The notes under the pieces were generated by a model. That model was not told the origin of the DNA. It made no database searches and was given only the letters and a program-made list of their open reading frames with translations. Source: Azospirillum endophyticum (lineage in GTDB: Bacteria; Pseudomonadota; Alphaproteobacteria; Azospirillales; Azospirillaceae). From it: 50,858 nt of DNA. The stretch spans positions 1 to 50,858 of the forward strand of contig NZ_JAENHM010000002.1 in NCBI RefSeq assembly GCF_016595245.1, in the 5' to 3' direction. The position numbers and the translations under genes were made by a program. Shown piece by piece: positions 1 to 7,870 of this stretch (its first letter is position 1; each line of letters opens with the position of its first letter).

Positions 1-42
1 ACCGATTACCTCGACGCCATTCTCGCCGTTAAAATCCGTTAA

Positions 43-1287
43 CCCGGATTCGGAGCCCTGGCCATCGCCCTTGCCAATCACGGCGGCGGGTTTATAATTC
101 TAGGCTTCGACGAGATGAATGACGGGTCGTTCCAGGTATGTCAGCCGGTCCCTCCGGCTTTGGACGCTTATAGTCAGGATGCTATTGCTCGGATCGTTGC
201 GAGCTATGCAGAACCAGCCTTCCAAGTTCAAGTAACACATATCCGGCAAAGCAGGACTGACGGTACGGTTCACCCCGTCGTCATCGTTCCGGGCAGCCAT
301 CGTGTGCCAATTCAAGCCAAGAAGGGCAGTCCCGATCAGAAGACTCTGATTGCCGGTCGCGTCTATGTTCGTCGCCCGACGCCAGAAAGCGCCGAGCCGG
401 CAACGGCTGCGGATTGGCGCGATCTTTTTGACCGCTGTATCCGAGCTGGCCGGGACGATCTATTGGATGCCATACGGGGGATATTGGACGGCAGAAGTGT
501 AGCTGCAGAGGAATTGCCTCCCTCCAAACAGGAACATTTGAAGGCGTGGCGGGATAAGGGGCTGATGCGATGGCGCGAGCTTGTGACAGATGGGGCCGAT
601 CCTCAATCTGCAGAATCTCTCGGTTACTACTCGGTTGCCTATCAGATCGATGCACCTTTGCCGGATCGCCTTCTCCCAGAGGTTCTTGATCTCCTGAATC
701 GCGCTACGGTGCGGCACACAGGATGGTCCCCTTGGTGGGTACCGACACGAAGCGGTATCCGGCCTTATGTTCATGATAATGCTATCGAATGCTATCTTGG
801 TGATGAACCCGGACACTGGCTGGCCGACCCGGCCCATACTGACTTTTGGCGAGTTACAGTGAAAGGACAGGCATTGCTTGTGCGTGGGTTCGATGAAGAT
901 TCCATTCCTGATCGTCTGCCACAGGGCAAAGGGTTCGATATCACTATGCCAGTCTGGCGGATTGCTGAATGTTTTCTTCAGGCTGCGTCATTCGCCAAAC
1001 AGCTATCGTCAACCCCCGTGCCACTAACCATCATGGTTACATGGCGAGGGCTGAAAGGGCGTGAACTACTGCATGTTGAAGGACGAAGATCAGTACATCC
1101 CAAAAAAATTGCGAAACAAAATACGCTAGATCGCAGCTTAAGTATCATGAGTAACAAAATAGAAGATCAACTTCCAGAAATTCTCTTGGATTTTCTTCAG
1201 CCACTATATGCACTATTTGATTTCTTTAAATTACCAAAGCAGCTTGTTGATGAGGAGGTACGACGGCTACGGTCCAATCAATTCTGA
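43..1287 (+). pseudogene. AlbA_2/Schlafen-type putative nucleic-acid-binding protein, 5'-truncated
   Basis: The frame is open from base 43 to the stop at 1285-1287; the first ATG is at 115. The 24 codons before that ATG read as the core of an AlbA_2 (Schlafen-like) domain: an ALAIALANHGGG stretch followed by FIILGFDE, the usual 'AxANxxGGxIIxGxdE' signature. An in-frame TAA at 40-42 cuts this off from the first half of the domain, which normally carries an LEFK-type motif. No ribosome-binding site stands before the ATG at 115. I therefore read it as a gene whose 5' end is broken or frameshifted, or one whose start lies outside the window. The remaining ~390 residues match no domain I recognise. 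The 3' part is noticeably more AT-rich than the genes to its right, which suggests acquisition. Such proteins often sit in accessory or defence regions. Confidence 0.55.
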
Positions 1288-1447
1288 AGGAAACTTTTTT
1301 GTAGAGGGTGGAATGAACCATTTCTTTCATGTAGAATTGGAGGGCAAACACCAATTTCTGTTGGTTACGGCCAACTCATGACCAACGAACTCCGAATATC
1401 GGTTAAGCATTACGACCCAATTTACCCACGCTTCCCTTTGAATTCTC

Positions 1448-1879
1448 TCACCCCCGCCGTGCCGCCTCAATCGCCGCCACGTCGATCTTCGTCATCCCCA
1501 TCATCGCCTCGAACGCCCGCTTGGCCTCGTCTCCGCCGGCCGCCAGCGCATCGGTCAGCACGCGCGGCGTGATTTGCCAGGAAATCCCCCAGCGGTCCTT
1601 GCACCAGCCGCGGGCACTCTCCTGGTCGTCGGTGGCGATCTGGAACGAGAAGGCCTCGCTGTGCGTGAAGGCCGGCCCGCCGTTCAGGCTGAGGCAGGGG
1701 ATTCCGGCGACGGTGAACTCGACCGTCAGCACATCGCCCGCCTTGCCGGACGGGTAGTCGCTCGGGGCATGGTGGACGGCAGTCACCGCGCTGTCGGGAA
1801 AGATCTCGGCGTAGAAGCGGGCGGCGGTTTCGGCGTCCTTGTCGTACCAGAGGCAGATCGTAGTCTTGGCAACGGCCAT
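1448..1879 (-). CDS. PhnB/YjdN-type VOC superfamily protein with apparent internal deletion
   Basis: A 143-residue protein of the VOC fold group usually annotated '3-demethylubiquinone-9 3-methyltransferase' (PhnB/YjdN type), a misleading name; the real substrate is unknown. N-terminal TTICLWYDKDAETAARFY, central CLSLNGGP and C-terminal WCKDRWGISWQI are the family landmarks. Between ATDDQ and ESARGWCKD the family normally has roughly 15-20 more residues (a 'xxDxxWxxLxxGG' helix) that are missing here, yet the frame is intact. The gene lies on the strand opposite to the flanking ORF on the left and runs in the same direction as hipBA, 104 bp beyond hipA's stop. It starts at ATG with a GGACGAGCC stretch upstream. 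Family call is firm; whether the shortened protein still works is open. Confidence 0.8.
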   Translation of the reverse strand: MAVAKTTICLWYDKDAETAARFYAEIFPDSAVTAVHHAPSDYPSGKAGDVLTVEFTVAGIPCLSLNGGPAFTHSEAFSFQIATDDQESARGWCKDRWGISWQITPRVLTDALAAGGDEAKRAFEAMMGMTKIDVAAIEAARRG

Positions 1880-1983
1880 GGCTCGTCCTTTCGCGCCGAA
1901 GCCGGTTCCGGCCCGCTGCCGTGTGCGGCTCGACGGGATTTTACCACCACCGGCATGACGATGGCGATCCCCTGCCGGGCTGA

Positions 1984-3240
1984 TCAGCGGCCGGGACCGA
2001 TGGTCGCGGCGATCCGGCCCAGCATCGCGCGGGACACGCCGCGGGCGGCGGCGAATGCCGGCCAGCGGGCGAGTGCGGCGCGCGTCCGGTCGATACAGTC
2101 CCGGACCACGGAGGACCGGATGTTGGCGGCGGCGGCCACGCCCTTGATCTCCGCAATGCCGGGATCACGGACATCGCCGCCCACCATCAAGGCATGGTAG
2201 CCGCCCGGACCGGCGGAAAAGGTCACGTCATAGGCGGGGGCGACCGACCAAGCCCCGTCTTCGGCCATCAGGAAGGAATGGTTCTTGGTGTGGTCGTCGC
2301 GGTTATGGGCCAGCACGTTGAAGACCATCCGTGCGAACAGGCTGTCGACATCCGCTTCGCGTCTGGTCAGGAAGCGGGTCGCCTTCAGCAGGTCGTCATA
2401 GCCGATGCTGGGAATGCGGTGGTCGGCATGCAGCAGCCCGCAAGCGGTCAGCATATGGATGCGGCGGTTGCCGTCGCGGTCGAAACGCCGGACGCCGAAA
2501 TAGCCCGGTCCGCGGGCGGACGGGAACAGCGTCGTTTCCGGCATGTCGATGCCCGCCTCCCGGGCCATCAGGGCATAGGCCTGCTCGATGGCACCGATGT
2601 CCACCGGGTCCTCGCGGGACCGGAACTTGACGATCCAGTGGTCGAAACCCGGCGGAAGGTCGTCGACCCCGTGGACCAACCGCTTGCCGTCGGCGGAGCG
2701 CCCCACCAGAGCCTTGGGCCGGGCACCGGACGAAGAGCCGCCGAGCGCCAGGAGATGGTCGATGACGACATCGGCATCGTCCTCCAGGACGAGGCGAGCG
2801 GAGTCCGCCAGTTCGTCCAGGTCGACGTCGGGCTTGGTCATGGCGAGCCTTTGCGGATGCTCCGGCCGGTACCGGAGCGCACCCATGCCGCGTGACCCCA
2901 CCATCGCCAGCCGGTCGAGCGGGGTGAGCGATCCCGGCAGGATGCCGCCCTCCCGCAGCTTGCGGTCGAGCAGCAGGCGCCCCCATCCGTCGGGCAGGCT
3001 GTCGTTGAAGACGCCGTGCAGCCCATCGAACAGGTCGCGCGGCCCCTCGTAGAGGTCGAGCCCCGGCCGCAGCCGGAACGGCGACAGTTCCAGGCCGAGC
3101 GCCCGGAAGGCGGGATCATAGGCGAAGTAGAGCGTGCGGTTCCGGCGCGCGATGTCGCCGACGGGACGCAAGGTTCCGCCGACCTCCATCTCGACATGGA
3201 TCAGCTCCACCGGATCAATGGTCCGCAGCGCTCCGGTCAT
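1984..3240 (-). CDS. hipA: HipA-family serine/threonine kinase toxin
   Basis: A 418-residue HipA-like kinase, the toxin of a type II toxin-antitoxin pair. Known HipA proteins phosphorylate an aminoacyl-tRNA synthetase (GltX in E. coli) and cause growth arrest. The N-terminal HipA domain spans about residues 10-125. Kinase landmarks visible: GGSSSGARPKA (167-177, nucleotide-binding loop), WIVKF (202-206, Lys), the catalytic HNRDDHTKNH (312-321) and a DFG-like AYDVTF (336-341). All key residues are present, so it is predicted active. Its ATG overlaps the hipB stop (ATGA at 3237-3240), so the two are translationally coupled in the order hipB-hipA. Confidence 0.92.
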   Translation of the reverse strand: MTGALRTIDPVELIHVEMEVGGTLRPVGDIARRNRTLYFAYDPAFRALGLELSPFRLRPGLDLYEGPRDLFDGLHGVFNDSLPDGWGRLLLDRKLREGGILPGSLTPLDRLAMVGSRGMGALRYRPEHPQRLAMTKPDVDLDELADSARLVLEDDADVVIDHLLALGGSSSGARPKALVGRSADGKRLVHGVDDLPPGFDHWIVKFRSREDPVDIGAIEQAYALMAREAGIDMPETTLFPSARGPGYFGVRRFDRDGNRRIHMLTACGLLHADHRIPSIGYDDLLKATRFLTRREADVDSLFARMVFNVLAHNRDDHTKNHSFLMAEDGAWSVAPAYDVTFSAGPGGYHALMVGGDVRDPGIAEIKGVAAAANIRSSVVRDCIDRTRAALARWPAFAAARGVSRAMLGRIAATIGPGR

Positions 3241-3542
3241 GACTTGCGCCCCCGCCTGCGCTTGGCCGGCGGGACCGCCAGCACCTCCGCCATGGTGGCG
3301 AAGGGGCGCGGGGAGAACAGTCCGCCGAACCCGTCCTCCGCCCGCAGCGTGATGGCGAGACGCGCCAGCGATTCCAGCGAAATGGCCCCGGTGCTCTCGA
3401 ACCGCTTGAGGCTGCCGAGGCTGACCCCCGACCGTGCAGCCAGCCCTTCCTGCGTCAGGTCGGCGGCCAGCCGCATCTCCCGCGCCCGCTTCGCGACGGC
3501 ACGGCAGAGGTCATCGGGCGATGCGAACTCAAAGTCCAACAT
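3237..3542 (-). CDS. hipB: HipB-type HTH antitoxin
   Basis: A 101-residue XRE-family helix-turn-helix protein. Residues about 12-68 form the HTH (LTQEGLAARSGVSLGSLKRFE is the helix 2/3 region). The tail is strongly basic (PAKRRRGRKS), which differs from E. coli HipB and may help DNA binding or turnover. Position directly before, and overlapping by 4 bp with, hipA identifies it as the cognate antitoxin and operon autorepressor. The AT-rich stretch upstream (3543-3593) holds candidate operators. Confidence 0.9.
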   Translation of the reverse strand: MLDFEFASPDDLCRAVAKRAREMRLAADLTQEGLAARSGVSLGSLKRFESTGAISLESLARLAITLRAEDGFGGLFSPRPFATMAEVLAVPPAKRRRGRKS

Positions 3543-3550
3543 ATTGGCTG

Positions 3551-3589
3551 TTATCGAAGATAGCGGCGATTAAAAGATCATATATTATC
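3551..3589 (-). promoter_or_regulatory. Candidate hipBA promoter/operator region
   Basis: The 50 bp upstream of hipB is an AT-rich pocket in GC-rich surroundings. It has two imperfect palindromes: TATCGAAGATA (3552-3562) and GATCATATATTATC (3576-3589). The second overlaps a plausible -10 region on the minus strand (GATAATATATG). Autorepression by HipB is known in the family; assignment of these particular sites is inference. Confidence 0.4.
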
Positions 3590-3744
3590 CACTGCCAGGG
3601 CGTCAAAGCAGCAGGTCGCGCTGCCCGCCCGGGCGGCTCCAGAGGTCAATGCCTTGCGGAAGGCGGGACCGGAGCATAGGATTCCGCCGTCTGAAACAGG
3701 TTAGGTTCGGGACGGTTGGCCCGGCCCCCGCCGAGCGGGTCCTT

Positions 3745-3777
3745 CCGTTGCCCAGGGGAACAGCCCCGGGGCAACGG
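3745..3777. other. Stem-loop upstream of VOC gene
   Basis: CCGTTGCCC (3745-3753) and GGGGCAACGG (3768-3777) can pair to a strong hairpin with a GC-rich loop. It lies about 55 bp before the VOC gene at 3833. There is no T-run on either side, so it is not a standard terminator. It may be a leader hairpin or a degenerate repeat element. Apart from this and the hipB control region I see nothing else in the 3543-3832 gap. Confidence 0.4.
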
Positions 3778-3832
3778 CCCAAGACTATCAGGGCGCATGC
3801 ATGATGCAGGCGCCGATAGCAGGGATATGGAC

Positions 3833-4270
3833 ATGAAAGCGGACATGAAACCGAGAATTTCCGTTCTGACGCTGGGCGTCGCCGATCTCGACCGGGCGCT
3901 CGCCTTCTATCGCGACGGCCTCGGCCTGCCCACCGACGGCATCGTCGGCCGCGAGTTCGCGCATGGCGCGGTTGCCTTCTTCGACCTGTCCGGCGGGCTG
4001 AAGCTGGCGATCTGGGCACAGGACGACATCTGCCACGACACCGGCTTGGCCAGGACTCCCGTCAGCTCCACCGCCTTCACCATCGGACACAACGTCAGGC
4101 ACAGGAGCGAGGTGGACGACCTGATGGAGGCGGCAGGACGGGCCGGCGCCGAGATCGTCAAGCGGGCGCAGGACACCTTCTACGGCGGCTATGCCGGATA
4201 TTTCCGGGATCCGGACGGGCATTTGTGGGAGGTCGTCTGGAACCCCGATCTGCTCCCCGCCGATGGCTGA
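3833..4270 (+). CDS. VOC family (glyoxalase/bleomycin-resistance fold) protein
   Basis: A 145-residue single-module VOC protein. Family marks: ISVLTLGVADLDRALAFYRDGLGL near the N-terminus and DPDGHLWEVVWNP near the C-terminus, where the Glu of HLWEV is the usual metal ligand. In-frame ATGs occur at 3797, 3827, 3833 and 3845; 3833 is chosen because GCAGGG lies 8 bases upstream. Longer open frame further upstream has no recognisable protein character. Substrate cannot be told. Monocistronic; converges with the HemJ-like gene across a hairpin. Confidence 0.8.
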   Translation: MKADMKPRISVLTLGVADLDRALAFYRDGLGLPTDGIVGREFAHGAVAFFDLSGGLKLAIWAQDDICHDTGLARTPVSSTAFTIGHNVRHRSEVDDLMEAAGRAGAEIVKRAQDTFYGGYAGYFRDPDGHLWEVVWNPDLLPADG

Positions 4271-4296
4271 CCGGCGAAGAATTGCCGGTGAAGGCT

Positions 4297-4316
4297 CCGC
4301 CCCGTTGCCGGGGCGG
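4297..4316. terminator. Hairpin between convergent genes
   Basis: CCGCCCC-GTTGCC-GGGGCGG forms a perfect 7-bp stem between the stop codons of the VOC gene (+) and the HemJ-like gene (-). No clear T-run follows, so its strength as an intrinsic terminator is uncertain; position suggests it serves both genes. Confidence 0.45.
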
Positions 4317-4317
4317 C

Positions 4318-4743
4318 TCAATAAGGCTTCACCACCACCAGCGTCACGATGGCGATGGCCCCGGCGATCACCGCCAGCGGGGAGAAACGCAGCAACGGCG
4401 ACACCGGTCGCGCATCCGCTTGGCCCAGCCGGCGCAGCCCGGCGGCGAGCTTGCCGTGCAGGGCGGACAGGGCGGTGACGATGATGACCTTCGCCACCAG
4501 CCACGGCTCGAAGCCCCAGCCGCCGACCACCACCAGCGTGATGCCCAGCAGCCAGGCGAGCCCCATCGCCGGGGAGGTCACGCGGCGCTCCCAGCGGTAG
4601 GCCGCGCGCAGGAGGCGGGCTGGTCCCGGTTCGGCGGCGGTCGTGGCATCAAGGGCGCTGATCAGGATGGCGGCGGCGGACATTCCCAGGATCCAGAGCG
4701 TCACCGCCGTGACGTGCAGCCCGATCAGCCAGATATACACCAC
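4318..4743 (-). CDS. HemJ/CopD-like small integral membrane protein
   Basis: A 141-residue protein with four predicted membrane segments (about residues 3-27, 57-76, 81-100, 117-138). The HALLMARK-like pieces resemble the HemJ/CopD-domain group: an N-terminal IWLIGLHVTAVTLWILGM, a WERRVTSPAMGLAW segment, KVIIVTALSALHGKL and a C-terminal VVVKPY ending close to HemJ's. HemJ is the oxygen-independent-of-HemY protoporphyrinogen oxidase of many alphaproteobacteria; this protein may be a divergent paralogue. Starts at GTG (two GTG codons in tandem) with GAAGGAC upstream. The quinone oxidoreductase gene 30 bp upstream runs the same way and may be cotranscribed. Confidence 0.6.
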   Translation of the reverse strand: MVYIWLIGLHVTAVTLWILGMSAAAILISALDATTAAEPGPARLLRAAYRWERRVTSPAMGLAWLLGITLVVVGGWGFEPWLVAKVIIVTALSALHGKLAAGLRRLGQADARPVSPLLRFSPLAVIAGAIAIVTLVVVKPY

Positions 4744-4773
4744 GACCGTCCTTCGAAAGCCCGGCGCGCGCCG

Positions 4774-5724
4774 TCAGGCGCCCACTTGCAGGATAATCTT
4801 ACCGCGGCCGTGGCCGGAATCGAGCCGTTCGTGCGCCTTGCCGACCTCTTCCAGCGGCAGGACGGCGTCGACGATCACCCTGGCCTGCCCGCGCTCGAAC
4901 AGCGGCGCCATCTCGCGCAGCCGGGCGCCCTCACGGGTCAGGAAGGTGCCGTAGAGCGTCTGGTTCTTCACATAGAGCGCATCGAGGTCGCCGGTCGGCG
5001 GCAGGATGGTGGCGATGCGGCCGAAGGGGCGGGTCACCTGGGTGCTCATCGGCACATTGCCGCCGGCGGTGTCGAAGGACGCATCGACCCCTGCCCCGCC
5101 GGCCTCGCGCAGGATCTGGTCCACCACGTCGGTGTCGCGGTAGTCGAGCGTCACGTCGGCGCCGAGATCGCGCATCGCCTCGTGGTTGGCCTTGCTGGCG
5201 GTGGCGAGCACGCGGGCGCCGGCCGCCTTGGCGAACTGGATGGCGAAGCTGCCGACGCCGCCGGCCCCGCCATGGATCAGCACCGTCTCGCCCGGCCGCA
5301 CCGCCAGACGGCGGATGATGGCCTCCCACGCCGTGCCGCCGGCCAGCGGGATGCCCGCCGCCTCGACATGGCCGAGGCCGGGCGGTTTGTGCGCGACGAT
5401 GGACGCGGCGGCGACGGTGTATTCGGCGTAGCTGCCGTTGGGATTGCCGAAGATCTCCGGGGTGTAGAACACCGCGTCGCCCGGCTTGAAGCCGGCCGCG
5501 CCGGGACCGACCTCCTCGACCACGCCGGAGACGTCGTAGCCGAGCACCGCCGGGAAGGGGATGCCGGACCAGCTTCCGGCCTGACGGATCTTGGCGTCGA
5601 CCGGATTGGTGCCGGACGCCACCACGCGGACCAGCAGCTCGCCCGGTCCGGGCACCGGACGCGGCCGGTCCTGGAGTTCAAACACGTCGGGACCGCCGAA
5701 CCGCGAAATCACCATCGCACGCAT
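4774..5724 (-). CDS. NADPH:quinone oxidoreductase (zeta-crystallin-like, MDR family)
   Basis: A 316-residue zinc-independent medium-chain dehydrogenase/reductase. GroES-like N-terminal part (ASGTNPVDAKIRQG-like stretch at 37-50, PFPAVLGYDVSGVV at 57-70) followed by the Rossmann domain with HGGAGGVGSFAIQ (151-163), the cofactor loop. The zinc-binding cysteines of alcohol dehydrogenases are absent, as expected for quinone reductases. Probable cytosolic one-carbon-carbonyl or quinone reduction with NADPH; exact substrate unknown. Starts at ATG with GGAGGATGA 5 bases upstream. Confidence 0.85.
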   Translation of the reverse strand: MRAMVISRFGGPDVFELQDRPRPVPGPGELLVRVVASGTNPVDAKIRQAGSWSGIPFPAVLGYDVSGVVEEVGPGAAGFKPGDAVFYTPEIFGNPNGSYAEYTVAAASIVAHKPPGLGHVEAAGIPLAGGTAWEAIIRRLAVRPGETVLIHGGAGGVGSFAIQFAKAAGARVLATASKANHEAMRDLGADVTLDYRDTDVVDQILREAGGAGVDASFDTAGGNVPMSTQVTRPFGRIATILPPTGDLDALYVKNQTLYGTFLTREGARLREMAPLFERGQARVIVDAVLPLEEVGKAHERLDSGHGRGKIILQVGA

Positions 5725-5859
5725 GCCGTCATCCTCCTGTTCCGGGCGTTGCGCTGTAAAAGCCGCAGAGTCGCAAGCCGGCTGACGCCTGTCCAGCCGG
5801 GGAAACGGGGCAGCGTCGGACGATCGCGGTCGCGGTCGCGATTCGGGATGCGTCCTGTT

Positions 5860-6050
5860 CCCGACCCGGGAGGATTCCCCCTCTCCCCCCCGGGGAGAGG
5901 GGGATGCACTGCGTGGCTTTGGTGGGGGCCGGGAGTGCGCGATGCTTGAGGATCCTCGCCATGCGTCCCCCTCACCCTAACCCTCTCCCCGGGGGGGAGA
6001 GGGGATTTTCCTTGGGGGAGAGGGGATTTATCTCCGGGGGATAAGGGACT
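5860..6050. repeat. Intergenic palindromic GC-rich repeats (type CCCTCTCCCC)
   Basis: The 341-bp gap between the quinone reductase and the peptidase operon holds no gene. It has a perfect-looking hairpin CCCCCTCTCC...GGAGAGGGGG at 5877-5903, a second one at 5967-6004 starting CCCCCTCACCCTAACCC, and two partial echoes (GGGGGAGAGGGGATTT, CTCCGGGGGATAAGGG) to about 6045. The CCCTAACCCTC word recurs in the repeats near 10.8 and 49.1 kb. They resemble REP/RIME-type elements and may also stop transcription coming out of the peptidase operon. Confidence 0.65.
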
Positions 6051-6065
6051 TCCTCCTCATCAGTC

Positions 6066-7025
6066 TCAACCGATCCGGAACTCCTCGCGGTGGATCGCCG
6101 TCATCGGCAGCCCCTCCGGCCCGATGGCGCCGCGGTACATGCCGGAGCAGTTGAAGGGCAGCGCCACCCGGCCGTCGCGGTCGATGGCGATCAGGCCGCC
6201 GGAGCCGCCGATCACGCCCAGTTCCGCCACCACGTCGCCAGCGGCGCGCTCCAGGCTCTGGCCGGCCCAGCGCATGCGGGCGTCGATCTCGTGGGCGGCG
6301 CAGCGGCGGATGAAATGCTCGCCGTGGCCGGTGGCGGAGACGGCGCAGGTGATGTTGTCGGCGAAGGTGCCGGCGCCGATCACCGGGCTGTCGCCGACCC
6401 GGCCCTTGGCCTTGGCGGTCATGCCGCCGGTCGAGGTGGCGGCGGCGAGGTTGCCGTCGCGGTCGCGGGCGACGGCACCGACGGTGCCGTGCCGGCGCTG
6501 CTCGTCACCGTCGTCGGGGCTGCCGGAGCGGCGGCGCTCCAGCTCGGCCTGGAGGGCGTCCCAGCGCGGCTGGGTGAAGAAATAGGCGGCCTCCTCCATC
6601 GCCAGACCCTGGCGGCGGCAGAGATCCAGCGCGCCCTCGCCGATCAGCAGGACATGCTCGCTGTGCTCCATCACCGCGCGGGCGGCCAGGATGGGATTGC
6701 GCGGGCCGAACAGACCGGCCACCGCACCGGCGCCGCGGTCGCGGCCGTCCATGATGGCGGCGTCCATCTCCTGCACGCCCTCGGCGGTAAAGACGGCGCC
6801 ACGGCCGGCGTTGAACAGCGGCTCGTCCTCCAGCGCCATGACGGCGGCGGTGACGGCATCGAGCGCGCTGCCGCCGTCGGCCAGCACCGCGTGCCCGGCG
6901 GCCAGCGCCCGGCGCAGGCCGGCATGGTAGCCCTCGGTCAGCACCGGGGTCAGGGCGCTGCGCTTGATGGTGCCGGCGCCGCCATGGATGGCCAGCGCGA
7001 AGGGCTGCGGTTGGGTGATGGTCAT
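6066..7025 (-). CDS. iaaA: Isoaspartyl peptidase/L-asparaginase (plant-type, Ntn hydrolase)
   Basis: A 319-residue precursor of a type-2 asparaginase/isoaspartyl dipeptidase. Early AIHGGAGTI (12-20) and FNAGRGAVFT (71-80) are family signatures. The autoproteolysis site is RHGTVGAVA, making Thr181 the N-terminal nucleophile of the beta chain; STGGMTAKAKGRVGDSPVIGAGT follows as the substrate pocket. Known members hydrolyse beta-aspartyl dipeptides and L-asparagine in the cytosol or periplasm; no signal peptide is seen. Start is the ATG at 7025, 11 bp after the stop of the M55 peptidase gene. Last gene of the peptide cluster, which suggests action on imported beta-aspartyl peptides. Confidence 0.92.
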   Translation of the reverse strand: MTITQPQPFALAIHGGAGTIKRSALTPVLTEGYHAGLRRALAAGHAVLADGGSALDAVTAAVMALEDEPLFNAGRGAVFTAEGVQEMDAAIMDGRDRGAGAVAGLFGPRNPILAARAVMEHSEHVLLIGEGALDLCRRQGLAMEEAAYFFTQPRWDALQAELERRRSGSPDDGDEQRRHGTVGAVARDRDGNLAAATSTGGMTAKAKGRVGDSPVIGAGTFADNITCAVSATGHGEHFIRRCAAHEIDARMRWAGQSLERAAGDVVAELGVIGGSGGLIAIDRDGRVALPFNCSGMYRGAIGPEGLPMTAIHREEFRIG

Positions 7026-7036
7026 GGGTGCGGCTC

Positions 7037-7870
7037 TCAGCGCAGGGTGGCCGACATGGCCGACAGGGTGTTGATCCAGCCGAGGACGGCGGCCATGCTG
7101 GCGGCCGGCAGGCGGATGGTGACGGGGTCGAGGCGCTCCGACACCGGGATCAGCGACGCCAGATCGGCCAGCGCCGGGCTGTTCATCTCGATCTCCAGCC
7201 GGTAGGGCGCGCCGTCCGTCTGCGGCGGAACGCGGAAGGGCGGGATGCTGGACGCCCGGCGGACGGCGCGGGCCGACGCCTCGCGGATGCGGTCGCGGGC
7301 GACCGACGGCGCCACGGAGCGGGCGGCGCGCTGGCCGAGCGCCTGCTTCACCACCACCCGTTCGGACTCCGGGAACAGCGGGGCCATCTCGGCGGCGAAG
7401 CGGTCGTCGCCGCTCAGCAGGATCACCGGCACGCCGATCTCGCCGGCATAGGCGCCGTAATTGCCGGCCTCCCCCAGCTCCAGCCCGTTCACCCGGACGC
7501 GGCCGAAGGCGAAGCTGTTGGTGGTGTGGGCGAGGATGCCGTATTGGCGGGCTGAGGTGTGGAAGCCGACGCACATCACGCCCGCCGTGTCCGGCTCCAG
7601 CCCGGCGAACATGCCGATCGGCTTGGGCCGGCCCAGGATCAGTTCGGCGGCCGGGTGCAGCTCGTCCGGCAGCAGGTTGACCATCGGGCCATGGCTGTCG
7701 TTGACCAGGATTTCGCTGGCCCCAGCGTCCAGCGCGCCTTCGATGGCGGCGTTGACCTCGGCGGTCATCAGGCGGCGGGCGCGCTCGTATTCGGGGTTGC
7801 CCGGCGTCACCTGCTGCTGGGAGACGACGCCGGCCACCCCTTCGATGTCGGCGGAGATGTAGATCTTCAC
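7037..7870 (-). CDS. dppA: D-aminopeptidase, DppA type (peptidase family M55)
   Basis: A 277-residue zinc peptidase of family M55. The SxDxEG hallmark is at 6-11 (SADIEG, Asp8 and Glu10), NDSHG at 57-61 (His60), GFH at 102-104 (His104) and AHTT at 114-117 (His115), the same spacing as the metal ligands and active-site His of B. subtilis DppA. That enzyme forms a self-compartmentalising decamer and removes D-Ala from D-Ala-D-Ala and D-Ala-Gly-Gly. Gene overlaps the S58 peptidase gene by 4 bp (ATGA) and is 11 bp from iaaA, so the three peptidases form a tight unit. Do not confuse with E. coli dppA, the dipeptide-binding protein. Confidence 0.93.
   Translation of the reverse strand: MKIYISADIEGVAGVVSQQQVTPGNPEYERARRLMTAEVNAAIEGALDAGASEILVNDSHGPMVNLLPDELHPAAELILGRPKPIGMFAGLEPDTAGVMCVGFHTSARQYGILAHTTNSFAFGRVRVNGLELGEAGNYGAYAGEIGVPVILLSGDDRFAAEMAPLFPESERVVVKQALGQRAARSVAPSVARDRIREASARAVRRASSIPPFRVPPQTDGAPYRLEIEMNSPALADLASLIPVSERLDPVTIRLPAASMAAVLGWINTLSAMSATLR

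Noticed and set aside
7037..7574. Upstream extension of the isoaspartyl peptidase frame over the M55 gene
   Set aside because: The extension is the M55 gene read in another frame; the family start AIHGGAGT requires the ATG at 7025.
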